From positions 1,760,001 through 1,824,000 of the forward strand of contig CM066727.1 of the NCBI GenBank assembly GCA_033961575.1: a DNA stretch of 64,000 bases. The letters are read 5' to 3'. This document shows, in pieces, positions 38,740 to 49,560 of the stretch. Position 1 is the first letter of the stretch; the number at the start of each line of letters is the position of its first letter. The notes under the pieces were generated by a model. The model searched no databases, was not told the DNA's origin, and saw only the letters and a list, made by a program, of their open reading frames with translations. This DNA comes from Aselliscus stoliczkanus. Lineage: Eukaryota; Chordata; Mammalia; Chiroptera; Hipposideridae. Position numbers and translations under genes: made by a program.

Positions 38740-38859
38740 GGGCTGGCTGAGTGGCGCGGTGGTTAAGCCCTGGCTTGGGAAACCAGCGGCCCGGGTTCGG
38801 GTCCCACGTATGAGGGCCAGTGACGCTGCCCTCAAAAATAAATAAATAAATAAATAAAT
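38740..38859 (+). mobile_element. Short SINE, left arm of an inverted pair
   Basis: GGTGGTTAAGCCCTGGCTTG head, CGGGTCCCACGTATGAGG and an AAATAAATA tail. It is flanked by ATAATATAACTGCA on both sides. The next SINE, in opposite orientation, starts about 20 bp away. Confidence 0.93.
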
Positions 38860-38879
38860 ATAATATAACTGCATATTTT

Positions 38880-39008
38880 ATTTTATTTTTATTTTATTTT
38901 TTTTTATTTTTTTGAGGGCAGTGTCACTGGCCCTCATACATGGGACCCAAACCCGGGCCGCTGGCCTCCCAAACCAGCGCTCAACCACCACGCCACTCAG
39001 CCGGCCCG
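38880..39008 (-). mobile_element. Short SINE, right arm of an inverted pair
   Basis: Antisense copy: T-rich tract, AGTGTCACTGGCCCTCATAC, GGGACCCAAACCCGGGCC and CAGCCGGCCC. It is flanked by ATAACTGCATATTTTA and ATAACTACATATTTTT, overlapping the target used by its neighbour. Confidence 0.93.
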
Positions 39009-40203
39009 ATAACTACATATTTTTAAACACACTTTCAACAATAATTTTTTAAAATAAACTTGAACATTCCTATAAAAATGAATTACATGATAATTTTTTT
39101 AATGGCAAAAATAATCAGATTTTACCCCATATTGCTTCAGAAAAACTAGATCCTCTAAGTGAAAATGGCAAGGAAAATGGTAGGAAGGAAATTAGAAACA
39201 CATAAATGACGGACTTTTAAAATAATCCTTTATTTGTACAATAGGTTTCTCAATATATAGTTTTAATTTCCATTGTTTAAAACTCAATGATGTTTATGTT
39301 TATATTTATTTGTTTTTATATGGGACTAAACAAATTAACATCATGTTTTTAAATTTTCTTAATTCTAAGAGAGAAATACATGTTGTGGTCGATTTCCGAT
39401 TTTCACCTGTGCCTCTCAGTTTCTGCTATTTGCTTAGGAACCACATGAATGCACTGGGCTCTGACTTCATATCTATTTCTAAGAAGATGGTCATGAACGT
39501 GAAGGGGGCAGTGAGCAGCAGCTTAGAATACACTGTGTACCATGCAATGTTCTAGGTGGTTTTCTCTATCCTCTCCCTCCATCCAGAAAATAATCTTAGA
39601 AGAGTTATTTACAGGATCCCAAGCAAGACAGGCTGGAGGGTTTCGTCACAGCCAGAGAAAGCCCAGAGAAAATTTCTTAGGAGCATGGCAGCCAAAGAGT
39701 TTAGTACACACAGACTGAGGAGACGATTCCAGCAGGGTGGTCCCTCCAGCTCCTCCACTTCCCCCAGCAGGGTGTGCCCACTCTGGACTCCTTCAGCCGT
39801 TCTCACTGGGAACTAAGACACATCCAACCAACTACATAAGAAGAGATGGTGCTGCCTCTCTTCTCAAATGCCAAGAAAGATAGAGTTGATTTTGGAAAAA
39901 CAAAACAAAACAAAAAACAAAAACAGTAATAAATAACGAATGAAAATAATTTTGAACAGTCCATGGGATACTTCATTCTTCTGCATGCCTAAAATAACTG
40001 TTAAATTTTCTTTTCCCCAGAAAGGTTTTTCATTATTGGATCAAGACACATATTAAGCAGATCCATGTAAAGGAATCCATAACCAAATGAACCTCAAGCT
40101 ACTTACTCCTCACGGATTATCCTGGAGGCAACTAGTGACAAGAGTCCCCATTCCCTCCTGAACGTCGCTGTTTCTTCTCTTTAGTTTATGTTTTTACTCC
40201 TTG

Positions 40204-40384
40204 TAGGTAGACAGACAGATGATAGGTGATAAATAGATACATGATAGATAAATAATAGGTAGATGATAGGTAGACAAATGATAGATAAATAGATAATAAA
40301 TAGATGATAGGTGGGTAAATAGATTGATAGATGATAGATAGATAGAGATAAATAGATATAAATGGATGGATGGATGGATAGAGA
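40204..40384. repeat. Degenerate GATA/TAGA microsatellite (left part)
   Basis: About 180 bp of imperfect 4-bp units (GATAGGTA, ATAGATGATAGG, GATGGATGGATGGATA). It abuts mariner copy 3. Confidence 0.95.
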
Positions 40385-40947
40385 TGAGGTCTGACAATTA
40401 AGTTTGTGAACTCATGCTAGAAAAAGTGCCACACACCTCATTGCTGAATCATTACTGTCGGCTTTGAAGTCCTCCCCTTGGGAAGCTAGGCACCCACACC
40501 AAAGCCTAGTCCACTCTTCAAACCAATTTTGGAACTCTTTTTCTGGAATGGCCATCAGAACTGTCATTGTATTACCCTTGATGTCCTGAATGTCATCAAA
40601 TATGCCTTCCTTTAAATATTTCCTTTATCTTCAGGTAAAGAAAAAGTCATTGGGGGCCAGATCAGGTGAGTAGGAGGGGTGTTCCAATACAGTTATTTGT
40701 TTACTGGCTAAAAAATCCCTCACAGACAGTGTCATGTGAGCTGGTGCATTGTCGTGATGCAAGAGCCTTGAGTTGTTGGTGAAAAGTTCACTAACTTTTT
40801 CAGGCAGCCTTTTCAGCACTTCCAAATAGTACACTTGGTTCACTGTTTGTCCAGTTGGTACAAATTCATAATGAATAATCCCTCCGATATCAAAAAAGGT
40901 TGGCAACATCATTGCAAGAAGTTCGAGAACTTACTTGTCAAACCTCA
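40385..40947 (-). mobile_element. Mariner-derived mini-element, copy 3, inside a GATA microsatellite
   Basis: A 563-bp copy beginning TGAGGTCTGACAATTAAG and ending with the inverted counterpart CTTACTTGTCAAACCTCA. The minus strand reads EFVPTGQTVNQVYYLEV near the deletion junction, then HHDNAPAHMTLS and HPSYSPDLAPNDFF. The flanking dinucleotides are no longer a clear TA pair. GATA/TAGA repeats lie immediately left and right, so it appears to have inserted into the microsatellite. Confidence 0.92.
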
Positions 40948-40993
40948 CGGATGTTATAGGTAGGTAGGTAGGTAGATAGATAGATAGATATAA
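40948..40993. repeat. GATA/GTAG microsatellite (right part)
   Basis: GTAGGTAGGTAGGTAGATAG followed by more ATAG units, immediately right of mariner copy 3. It is probably the continuation of the repeat interrupted by the insertion. Confidence 0.9.
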
Positions 40994-41150
40994 GACAGAT
41001 GAGAGGGGTGAAGGGAGGGATGGAGGGGGACAGAGAGAGGGAGACGGGGAGAGGGGAGAGGGAAAGAGGGGAAGGGAGAGAGGGAGACACGGAGAAGAAG
41101 CAAAGGAGAGAGGGAGGGCGGCAGAGGGAGGGAGGCAGAAAGTCTGTGAG
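40994..41150. repeat. Polypurine (GA-rich) tract
   Basis: About 155 bases of nearly pure G and A on the plus strand, with many GGGAGA, GAGAGG and GGGAGGG units. The sense strand of CSMD1 therefore carries a polypyrimidine tract. Confidence 0.93.
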
Positions 41151-42818
41151 AAAGGCTAAGGTAACCACAAAGGCACCCACATTGCACATTGCCAAAAGCC
41201 CCGGAGTAGAAGAAGAATGACTGACAAATGAAGTGTCCCCCATTGGGAGAGGGGCTGAGAACATCCTAGCCAGATGGCCGGCGGCCTAAGGGCAGGAGGA
41301 TGAATTCGAGAGGGATGGGACACGGCCAAGTGGAGGGACAGCTGCTACTTCTGAGATAAAGTGCTGGACCAAGTCCTCAGATTCACCTCCCGTTGCCTTG
41401 TCCTCCTTCATGTTCCAAGTGTTACATATGAAGAAGGATGCGTCTTTCTGCCCACCCGGGCTGTAGAGGTTTTTATTAAAAAAGCAAAAGATTTATGAAA
41501 ACACTGAGCTCCTTCTAAGTACACTCTTGTATAAATATAAGGGATCGCCAACAGCACTGGGATTTATTGCTGTTGTTATTATTCACATGTTGCTACTTTT
41601 ATTATTGTACAACAAATAAATACCAACGGGTTGTCAAGCCCAAGCCGGAATGCACCACGCCAGCGAGGCGGTGAGGCCATCCATCCTAAGGAGCGACAGC
41701 CCCAGGAAGTGCTAGTGAGTCCCAGCACCACGAAGGAGGAACGCTGCTCCTCGCTTTCCATACCTCATTCTTTCCACGGCTTCCTGTGTGAGTGACCGCT
41801 GTCCCTCAGCCTAACGGTGCCCTGCCAGTGCCAGCCTGTCGTCACTCGGCTTGCTTTGGAGACACGAGTGACACAGCGTTGTGACACTAGGACCTGAGGG
41901 GTGGTCTCAGGCTGCCGTGCTCAGGGTACGGGGCTGCTACTTTGACACACCTGAGGCGAACTTTCACATACGCTCCACACCACCAAGCGTTCCGCAGCAA
42001 AAGCCAAACACGAAACAAAGCAAAACACATCCCCTCAGCTGTGTGGGCGACACCAAGCCCATGCACACAGTGCCCAGGGGCAGCACGTGTGTATCCCCCA
42101 GGGCGGCCAGTGGCGCCCGCAGCTCCGCCTTGAGATGCCCTCGGATGCCCTGGACAGCGGCTCCCATGGCACCTGTCCCCAGCACTGGCAAAGCCTGCAT
42201 CACATGCTTTGCACACGTGCTCTAACACTTTCCCTTCTGACTTGCGCTTGCTGAGTTCACACCTCCCGCGTGCATGCAGCGGTGGCTGCCTTGCCTACTA
42301 AGGTTTCTTGGCAGGATGACCTGTCGACCTGTGAATGCTCATTCTCGTCACAATCTTGTCACCAGTGTCACCCACTATCACCGCCCGCAGCCAGCTAGCT
42401 GCCTAATTGTGCCTCAGTATTGCTCCAATGCCCTCACCACGCCTGCCCTTCAGGGTCAAGCCCGCCTCTGAGCCCCAGCACTCCTCCTGGGCACCCTTGG
42501 TCCTCCAGAACCTTTAACGAACCCTCCCTCAGAATGTCGGGGGGTCGGTGTGCAGCGTGCTTCCTTCTTACCCATTTTCCTAGTTGATTATCCAAATAAA
42601 CCTCGCCTCCCTGAAAATGGGAGCACACTGACTACTCTGCCTATCACATCATTTAAGGAGTCGGCCGTTACAATAGAAACCAGGGAATACATTCATGTTA
42701 CTATGCTTCATCCGTGCTTATTTTAATTCTATTTGTTAACAAGTGCCTTTGATTCAAACAAACTTCTAATGATTCTCAAGTGTCATTAAAAACAAAATTC
42801 ACTGTATTTGCACATTTT

Positions 42819-42920
42819 TTTTTTTTTGAGGACAGTGTCACTGGCCCTCATACGTGGGACCCGAACCGGGGCCGCTGGCTTCCCAAGCCAGCGCTTGACC
42901 ACTGCGCCACTCGGCCGGCC
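42819..42920 (-). mobile_element. Short tRNA-headed SINE
   Basis: Antisense copy with AGTGTCACTGGCCCTCATAC, GGGACCCGAACCGGGGCC and CACTCGGCCGGCC. It is flanked by TATTTGCACATTTT and GCATTTGCACATTTT. Confidence 0.93.
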
Positions 42921-43241
42921 GCATTTGCACATTTTAAAAAATCTGCAAGCTGGCTTTCAAAATCATAAAAATGAAGGCGTACCTTTCACATTTTAATACT
43001 TTCTGTTTTGTTTTTTTTTTAAATTGGGAGAATTTAAAAATAACATTTGATCCGAATATGCAGAGGGTGAAATTTTAGAATGGAGTCAAATATTATTTAA
43101 AAAACCTAGAATTGAGGCTACACACTTTCATATTTCTCCATACACTGATTTTCCAAAGGGGACTCCCAACAGCTGTCATTACATATCAATGTGGAAACGT
43201 GAAATGACATGTTCACATAAAAAGATGAACGTTCCATGAAA

Positions 43242-43271
43242 TAATAATGATAATTATTATTATTATTATTG
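43242..43271. repeat. ATT/AAT microsatellite
   Basis: AATAATAATGATAATTATTA followed by further ATT units. The sequence is self-complementary around GATAATTATT. Confidence 0.85.
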
Positions 43272-43533
43272 TGAAATTCAACACCAAATATCTGGGAATA
43301 CACAACAGTGTTATTTCAGTCATGGTGAATTTAGTTGAGGGTAAATTAAATGACAACAAACATTCCCAGGCATTTGGAAGCCCAAAGCCTGATTAACCAA
43401 TTAGATCCCAATCAGAAGCAAAACAGCGTCCTTCACTCCTTGATGAATGATCTGCTTATTTGTTTTCCTACTGGAACCATCTCATTCCTATAGGTCTGGG
43501 CATCTATTTTTTACATTTTTAAAATATCAGTTA

Positions 43534-45781
43534 ATTGGATAGGAGGAAGGAAAATTGTCACTATATGCAGATGACATGATACTATATACAGAGACTCCCA
43601 AAGACTCCACTAAAAAACTGTTATAACTGATAAATGAATTCAGTAAGGTAGCAGGATACAAAATTAATATTCAGAAATCAGTTGTATTTGAATCCACCAA
43701 TAGCAAGTTATCAGAAGGAGAAATCAGGAAATCAATCCCGTTTAAAAGTGCTTCAAAAACAATAAAATATCTAGGAATAAATTTAACCGCAGAAGTAAAA
43801 GACCTGTACTCAGAAAATTATGAGGCACTGAAGAGAGAAATCAAAGAAGATACAAATGAATGGAAATACATACCATGCTCATGGATAGGAAGAATGAATA
43901 TAGTTAAAATATTCATACTGCCTAAAGCAAGATATACATCCAATGCAATTCCTATCAAACTACCAAGGACATTTTTCTCAGAAATAGAACATATAATCCT
44001 AAAATTTATATGGAACCATAAAAGACCCCGAATAGCCACGGCAATCTTGAAAAATAAGAACAAAGTGGGAGGTATCACGCTACCTGACATCAAATCATAC
44101 TACAAGGCTACAGTAATCAAAACAGTATGGGACTGGCATAAAAATAGACACATAGACCAATGGAACAGAATAGAGAGCCCAGAAATAAGCCCATCCATAT
44201 ACAGTCATTTAATCTATGACAATGGAAGCAAGAATTTACATTGGAGTAAAGATAGTTTATTTAATAAATGGTGCTGGGAAAATTGGACTGACACATACAA
44301 AAAAATGACAATGGACCACCTACTTACACCATATACGAGAACAAACTCAAAATGAATTAAAGACTTAAATGTATGAACTTGAAACCATACAACTCCTAGA
44401 AGAAAACATAGGGAGTAAGTTTGTAGACATTACCCTCAGTAATATCTTTACTGATATATCCCCTCGGGCAAGGGAAACAAAAGAAAAAATAAACATATGG
44501 GATTACATCAAACTTAAAAGTTTTTTCACAGCAAAGGAAATCATCAATAAAACAAAAAGGCAGCCTACTGAATGGGAGAAGTTATTTGCCAATGATATAT
44601 CTGATAAGGGGTATATAATCCCTTATAAAACACTCATTGAACTCAACACGAAAAAAGCAAACAACCCAATTAAATTAAAAAATGGGCAGAGGATATGAAG
44701 AGGCATTTCTCTAAAGAGGACATACAGATGGCCGACAGGCATATGAAAAAATGTTCAACCTCACTGATCATTAGGGAAATGCAAGTAAAAACCACAATGA
44801 GATACCACCTCACTCCAGTCAGAATGGCTATCATCAATAAATCAACAAACAACAAGTGCTGGCGGGGCTGTGGGGAAAAGGGAACCATGGTGCATGTCAG
44901 TGGGACTGCAGATTGGTGCAGCCACTATGGAAGTCAGTATGGAGGTATCTCAAAGAACTGGAAATGGAACTGCCGTATGACCCAGTAGTTCCACGCTTGG
45001 GAATCTACCCAGAAGTATCCAAGATTCTAATTCGAAAAAATATATGCACCCCTATGTTTACTGCAGTGCTATTTACAATAGCCAAGACTTAGAAACAACC
45101 GAAATGCCTATCGGTAAATGGTTGGATTAAGAAACTGTGGTACATTTATACAATGGAGTATTACTCCGCTATAAAGAAGAATGAAATTGTACCATTTGCA
45201 ATGATATGGATGGACCTAGAGACAATTATGTGAAGTGAAATAAGTCAGTCGGAGAAAGACAAATACCTTACAAACTCACTTATATGTGGAATCTGAAAAA
45301 CTGAATAAACGAGCAAAGTAAACAGAAAGAGTCTCATAGATGTAGAGGAAAAACTGATGGTTGCTAGTTGGGAGGGGGGTAGGGATGAGGGAGAAGGGGA
45401 AGGGATTAGAGAGCAAAAATAGGCAACTACAATATTGCCACAGGGATATGAAAGACAGTTCGGGGAATATAATAATGTAAAAATTTTGTGGGGTGTCAGA
45501 TGGTCACATGCCTTGTTAGGGAGACCACTTCATGGATGGAGTAGAGGCTTGATCACTGCACTGTACACCTGAAGCTGATGTTGTATAATTGAATGTATAT
45601 ATAGTCATGGGATGTGGATTATACGGTGGAAGGGAGTCAAAGGAATTGTAATAGGTATGTGTGATATGGGGGGAGCGGCGGATTGGGGGAGGGGAGTGTC
45701 ACTTTGAGGGGTAAAAAGTATAACTATTGCACTGTGTTGTACACCTGAAGCTATTTTTTAAAAACCAGAATAAATAAAAGT
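43534..45781 (+). mobile_element. 5'-truncated L1 with target-site duplication
   Basis: A 2.25 kb L1 flanked by a 12-13 bp duplication AAATATCAGTTA (43522-43533 and 45782-45793). It starts just before the reverse-transcriptase YADD motif (LYADDMI at about 43560) and continues through the ORF2 C-terminus ([36 protein letters not shown]). It then runs into a long G-rich 3' UTR in which TGTACACCTGAAGCT occurs twice. In-frame stops show it cannot make ORF2p. Confidence 0.96.
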
Positions 45782-48700
45782 AAATATCAGTTAAATATCT
45801 GGCATTCATATTAAACACCGGTGTCCGTGCATGAGTCATGTCTCGGCATTTCTTTCCGCTCCCGGGCTGTGCCGGCCAGCTGCCTCTCCTCCTGGGCCAC
45901 CCACGTCATCCGGCTCTCACTTTATACCGAAGTGCATGACCTCACCTAGAAGATTCGAGCAGAAGGCCCCCATGGGCTACAGGCTCCTGCCAGGATCTCA
46001 TTCTCTTGGCCCCTCAACTGTCTCCCTGACCAGGACGCACAACTCCTCAGGTTCCCTAAACGGGCCAAAGCTGCAGGGAAGCCTCCAGCACCTGCTGCCC
46101 AACTGAGCTTGCGCTGGAGCCGGGCCTCAGCCAGGGGGCCTCGGGCCAGGGGCCCGGTTACCCCTCCAGCTGTGGAGGACGCCTGCCCCACCCCACCCCA
46201 AACCTCACCCTCTTCCCAGAGGCACTTTTCCTGTGCAGTCTGCCTGCCATCTGAGCAAGGAAACAGGTCTCTGGTTAACTGAATGTGAAACACTGTCTCG
46301 GGAAATCCCACCAACAGGACTCCCTGCTGACTCAGCTGGCTGAGCCCTGAAACCTCCCAGTCTCATTTCCTTCCTTTCTTCACCGCACCTACATTCCAGT
46401 TCATCGCTGAGTCCTGTAAATTAAGAGCTTTTATCTGAGCTTACGTTTTTGCCTCTACCACCTTGTTCTTACTGTCATTTCCTCAGAACTGGGTTATGCA
46501 ACGTCCAGTGAGCAATTCCAACTGCATTGTCTACATATCGTAGCGGGATTCAAAAGCAAATGAGGTCAAACTCCTTATATATAAATAAAGGCCTCCTATT
46601 CTGCCCCCACAAATCGACCCCCCTCCACTTCCCCAGGTCACTGGATAACAGTCACCGAGTCCAGAGAAGCCAGTGTCACCCTCAGCGCCTCTCTTTCTCT
46701 ACACCCCACACCCAAGCCCTCACGTCCCCATTTTTTACAGGGAGTTAAAATGTAAACATTCTTGAAATCACTGTTAGAAAAAACTAATATCCCTTTTAAC
46801 CGTGAAACTATCCTTTGTTCCAATTTCATAGGATTTCCGAACTCAGAGTGTCTAAAACCAACTGCTTATTTATAGACGCGATACATGCTCTGTGACATGA
46901 CAGGTCGAGCAGCTGGCTGGTGACAGTGAGGACGTGAGACCCACGAGCCTGCAGCCCTCCCTCCACATGTCACTATTAAGAGCAGGACTTCAGAGTGTGT
47001 TCATTCCCGGCGTTTGCTGGTGAACAATGGTAAGTGCATCTCTCCCGAGTCTGCAAACTTCAAGCTGAGAATTTGTGATTGCCGTAATATTTTTCACATC
47101 CCTCAGTCTAATTGTTTCGTGCTGGGATTTAACAGATGGGATTCTCTCCATACCAGTGTTTTCTGAAATGATTACTTAATAGAGAACAAACAAACTAACA
47201 AAACCTCACTTGATGATGTTGTAGAGATCCGAATCGCCTTTACATGTCCTTATGTCAAAATGCGTGAAGTGGAGAACAATAATAACCGTAAATCTGAATA
47301 GATCTCATGCCTTTTTCCTTTGACATGCAAGAAAAATCAAAATCAGAAACTAAATGACCTGTGAGCCATGCCAGCATTTCCTTTCTGACAAGGCATATCA
47401 ATCTCGGAGATTCTTATCTTCCATGAATGACCTTTTGTAAAAACAATGTATCTAGGACTTCTACTAACACATTAATTATTGCTTTTTATTTCCTCTACAG
47501 AAGAATGGAATAAAATTCTGTCATCACTCTTCCCATAAATATCAGAATTTTATAGCATCTGGTGATATCATCTGTCAGCCTTCGTTGTATTTTTCACTCG
47601 TCATATGCTTTTAGCTTAATCCTTATAATTAAATTATTTATGTCACCCTTTTCTAGGCCCTTTGTCTTTTTCAAAGCACTGGTGGCCAGCAATATATTCA
47701 TCAATTCTGAAAGATGAAAACAAATAACTGTGTGTATCAACTAGTAAACTGTCACAAAATATAAGGAATGATTAATTACAAAATAAAATAAATTCACAGC
47801 ACTAAACCTCTAGGAAAATTATGCAGAGCGATGCAGAAGCTATTTCTAGATCGACATGTGCACGACAGTTTCTACAGGGTTTGGGGGCTGTGGTGTAGGT
47901 CACCTGGGCGACCTAAGACCTGCAGCTGCGGTTGTTTAGAACACTGGAAACTCACGATGCCATGCGCTTACATGTTAGTGAGGCAGCGAGGTGACCAAGC
48001 TTCCCATGAGAAGGCGAGAGACTTGGCTTATATGCCTGTCTCTTCCTCTAATGTGCTTTTTGGCAGTAAGCACATCAACTCAGCATCACCTCCTGTCACT
48101 TGCCTTTCTGAGAATAGTCATGACAATCCTTAGCCCTCCCCTCCCTCCGAGACACAGGTGGGGATTTATGTCCTGTGGTCCTGTCGCCATGGCAGCCTCA
48201 CCTTGAGGTGAGTCTTCCCAAAGTCTTCCCAAAGACTTGCCCCACGCCACCCTTCTGGAAAATGCTATCATTTGACCCCAGCTATTTCCTTAATGACGTT
48301 TGACAATAATGAAGTATTTATTCTGATGTTTATCTAAAAGTGAACACATACAAGTATAATTTTCGAATGCAAACAATGAACTGTGTGCGTGGGAAGGGGA
48401 TTGGGGACTGCTTATGTAGCTTTCTCTCTGAAATGACAATCGCGTTTTAGAGTAAAAGCCTTTCTATTGCATCTGAATTACCTCGACCGCCTTTTCCACT
48501 CTGGTATTCCCACTGAAAGTCATCCGATGGTGAAGAATTCATTAAACACAACAGGATCCCACAGGCTTTACTTCCTTGCAGAAGCAGAGTTAAAATGCAG
48601 CCCTGATAATTCGTACAAGAAGTTGGAAGCTTATAAACACTGTGTGGGTGTGTCTTGGGGTTGTGATAGGGGGTTTCCCATGTTCCCACGATGCGACCCA

Positions 48701-49109
48701 CAGCCCACAGTCAGCTCACTGACAGCTCGTTTTCTCTCCTTAGGATGCCATCGCTTTCATAGCACAATACATTCTGAGGACATGATTTAATTTTTCACTT
48801 AACATACACATCATTTTTAGGTATCAGTTGGAAGTCTATTAGAAGTTAGCTTTATTTTCTGTCCTCACAGCTGAGGTTCACTGTGTTGTGCTTGGTAAGA
48901 ATTCACAAGAGAATCGTTTCCGCTATAATCCCCCAACTAAATCGACTCTAACTTAGAAATAATAAAGTTACTCATTTTTCTGCAAGAGTGTGTGCATCTA
49001 TACAAACACACACAAACTTTGTGTTTTAAATCTGTTACTATCTGAGTGGGAATTAAGATGACAGTATTCCTAAACAGGGAACGTGAGCGACAGACTCCCA
49101 AGTGACAGT

Positions 49110-49560
49110 GCCCCGCCTCCCGAGGCTGACACCCTAATCCTGTGCCCCCCTTGGTGCGGCTTGCCTCGGGCCCACTGACTACGGCAGAGGAGAGAGGGTG
49201 CTGCGCTGACTACGAGCCGGCTTACATGGAGAGGGTCGGGCGGCCTGGCTCCGTCAGACGGAAGCCTTTACGAGAAGGCCTGTCGCTTCACGAGGGAGGG
49301 GCCGCCCTGCTGGCCGTGAAGAAGGGAGTGGCCGGGACCCCCGCGAGCCCTGGGCCTCGGTCCTGGCACCTCCAGGGGCCGCGTCCTAACAGCCCAGGAG
49401 GCTGAGGGGGCACATCAGGTCAGGCTGCGGCCCCTGCTGGCCTCCTGAGACCCCAAAGGACCCAGCTGAGCCCCAGAAACTGCGGGGGAGGGGAATGGTG
49501 CGTGTTGTTTGGGCTCTTACCTGTGCAGTAACGTGTTACACGGCCACAGGAAAACAATGC
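49110..49560 (+). mobile_element. Probable MaLR/MLT1-like solo LTR
   Basis: The right part GAGCCCCAGAAACTGC, then GTGTTGTTTGGGCTCTTACC and CGTGTTACACGGCCACAGG parallels the 3' end of MLT1-type LTRs (CACAGAAACTG.., ..GTTTTAAGCC.., ..TGTTACAGCAGC..). The upstream GC-rich portion is consistent with this but decayed. Boundaries are approximate. Confidence 0.42.

Noticed and set aside
41800..42620. Possible LTR or retrogene ending in CCAAATAAACCTCGCCTCCC
   Set aside because: Only the AATAAA-like end is suggestive; no retroviral or coding similarity could be recognised.
43534..45092. Possible active L1 ORF2
   Set aside because: The element begins inside the reverse-transcriptase domain and has in-frame stops and frameshifts.
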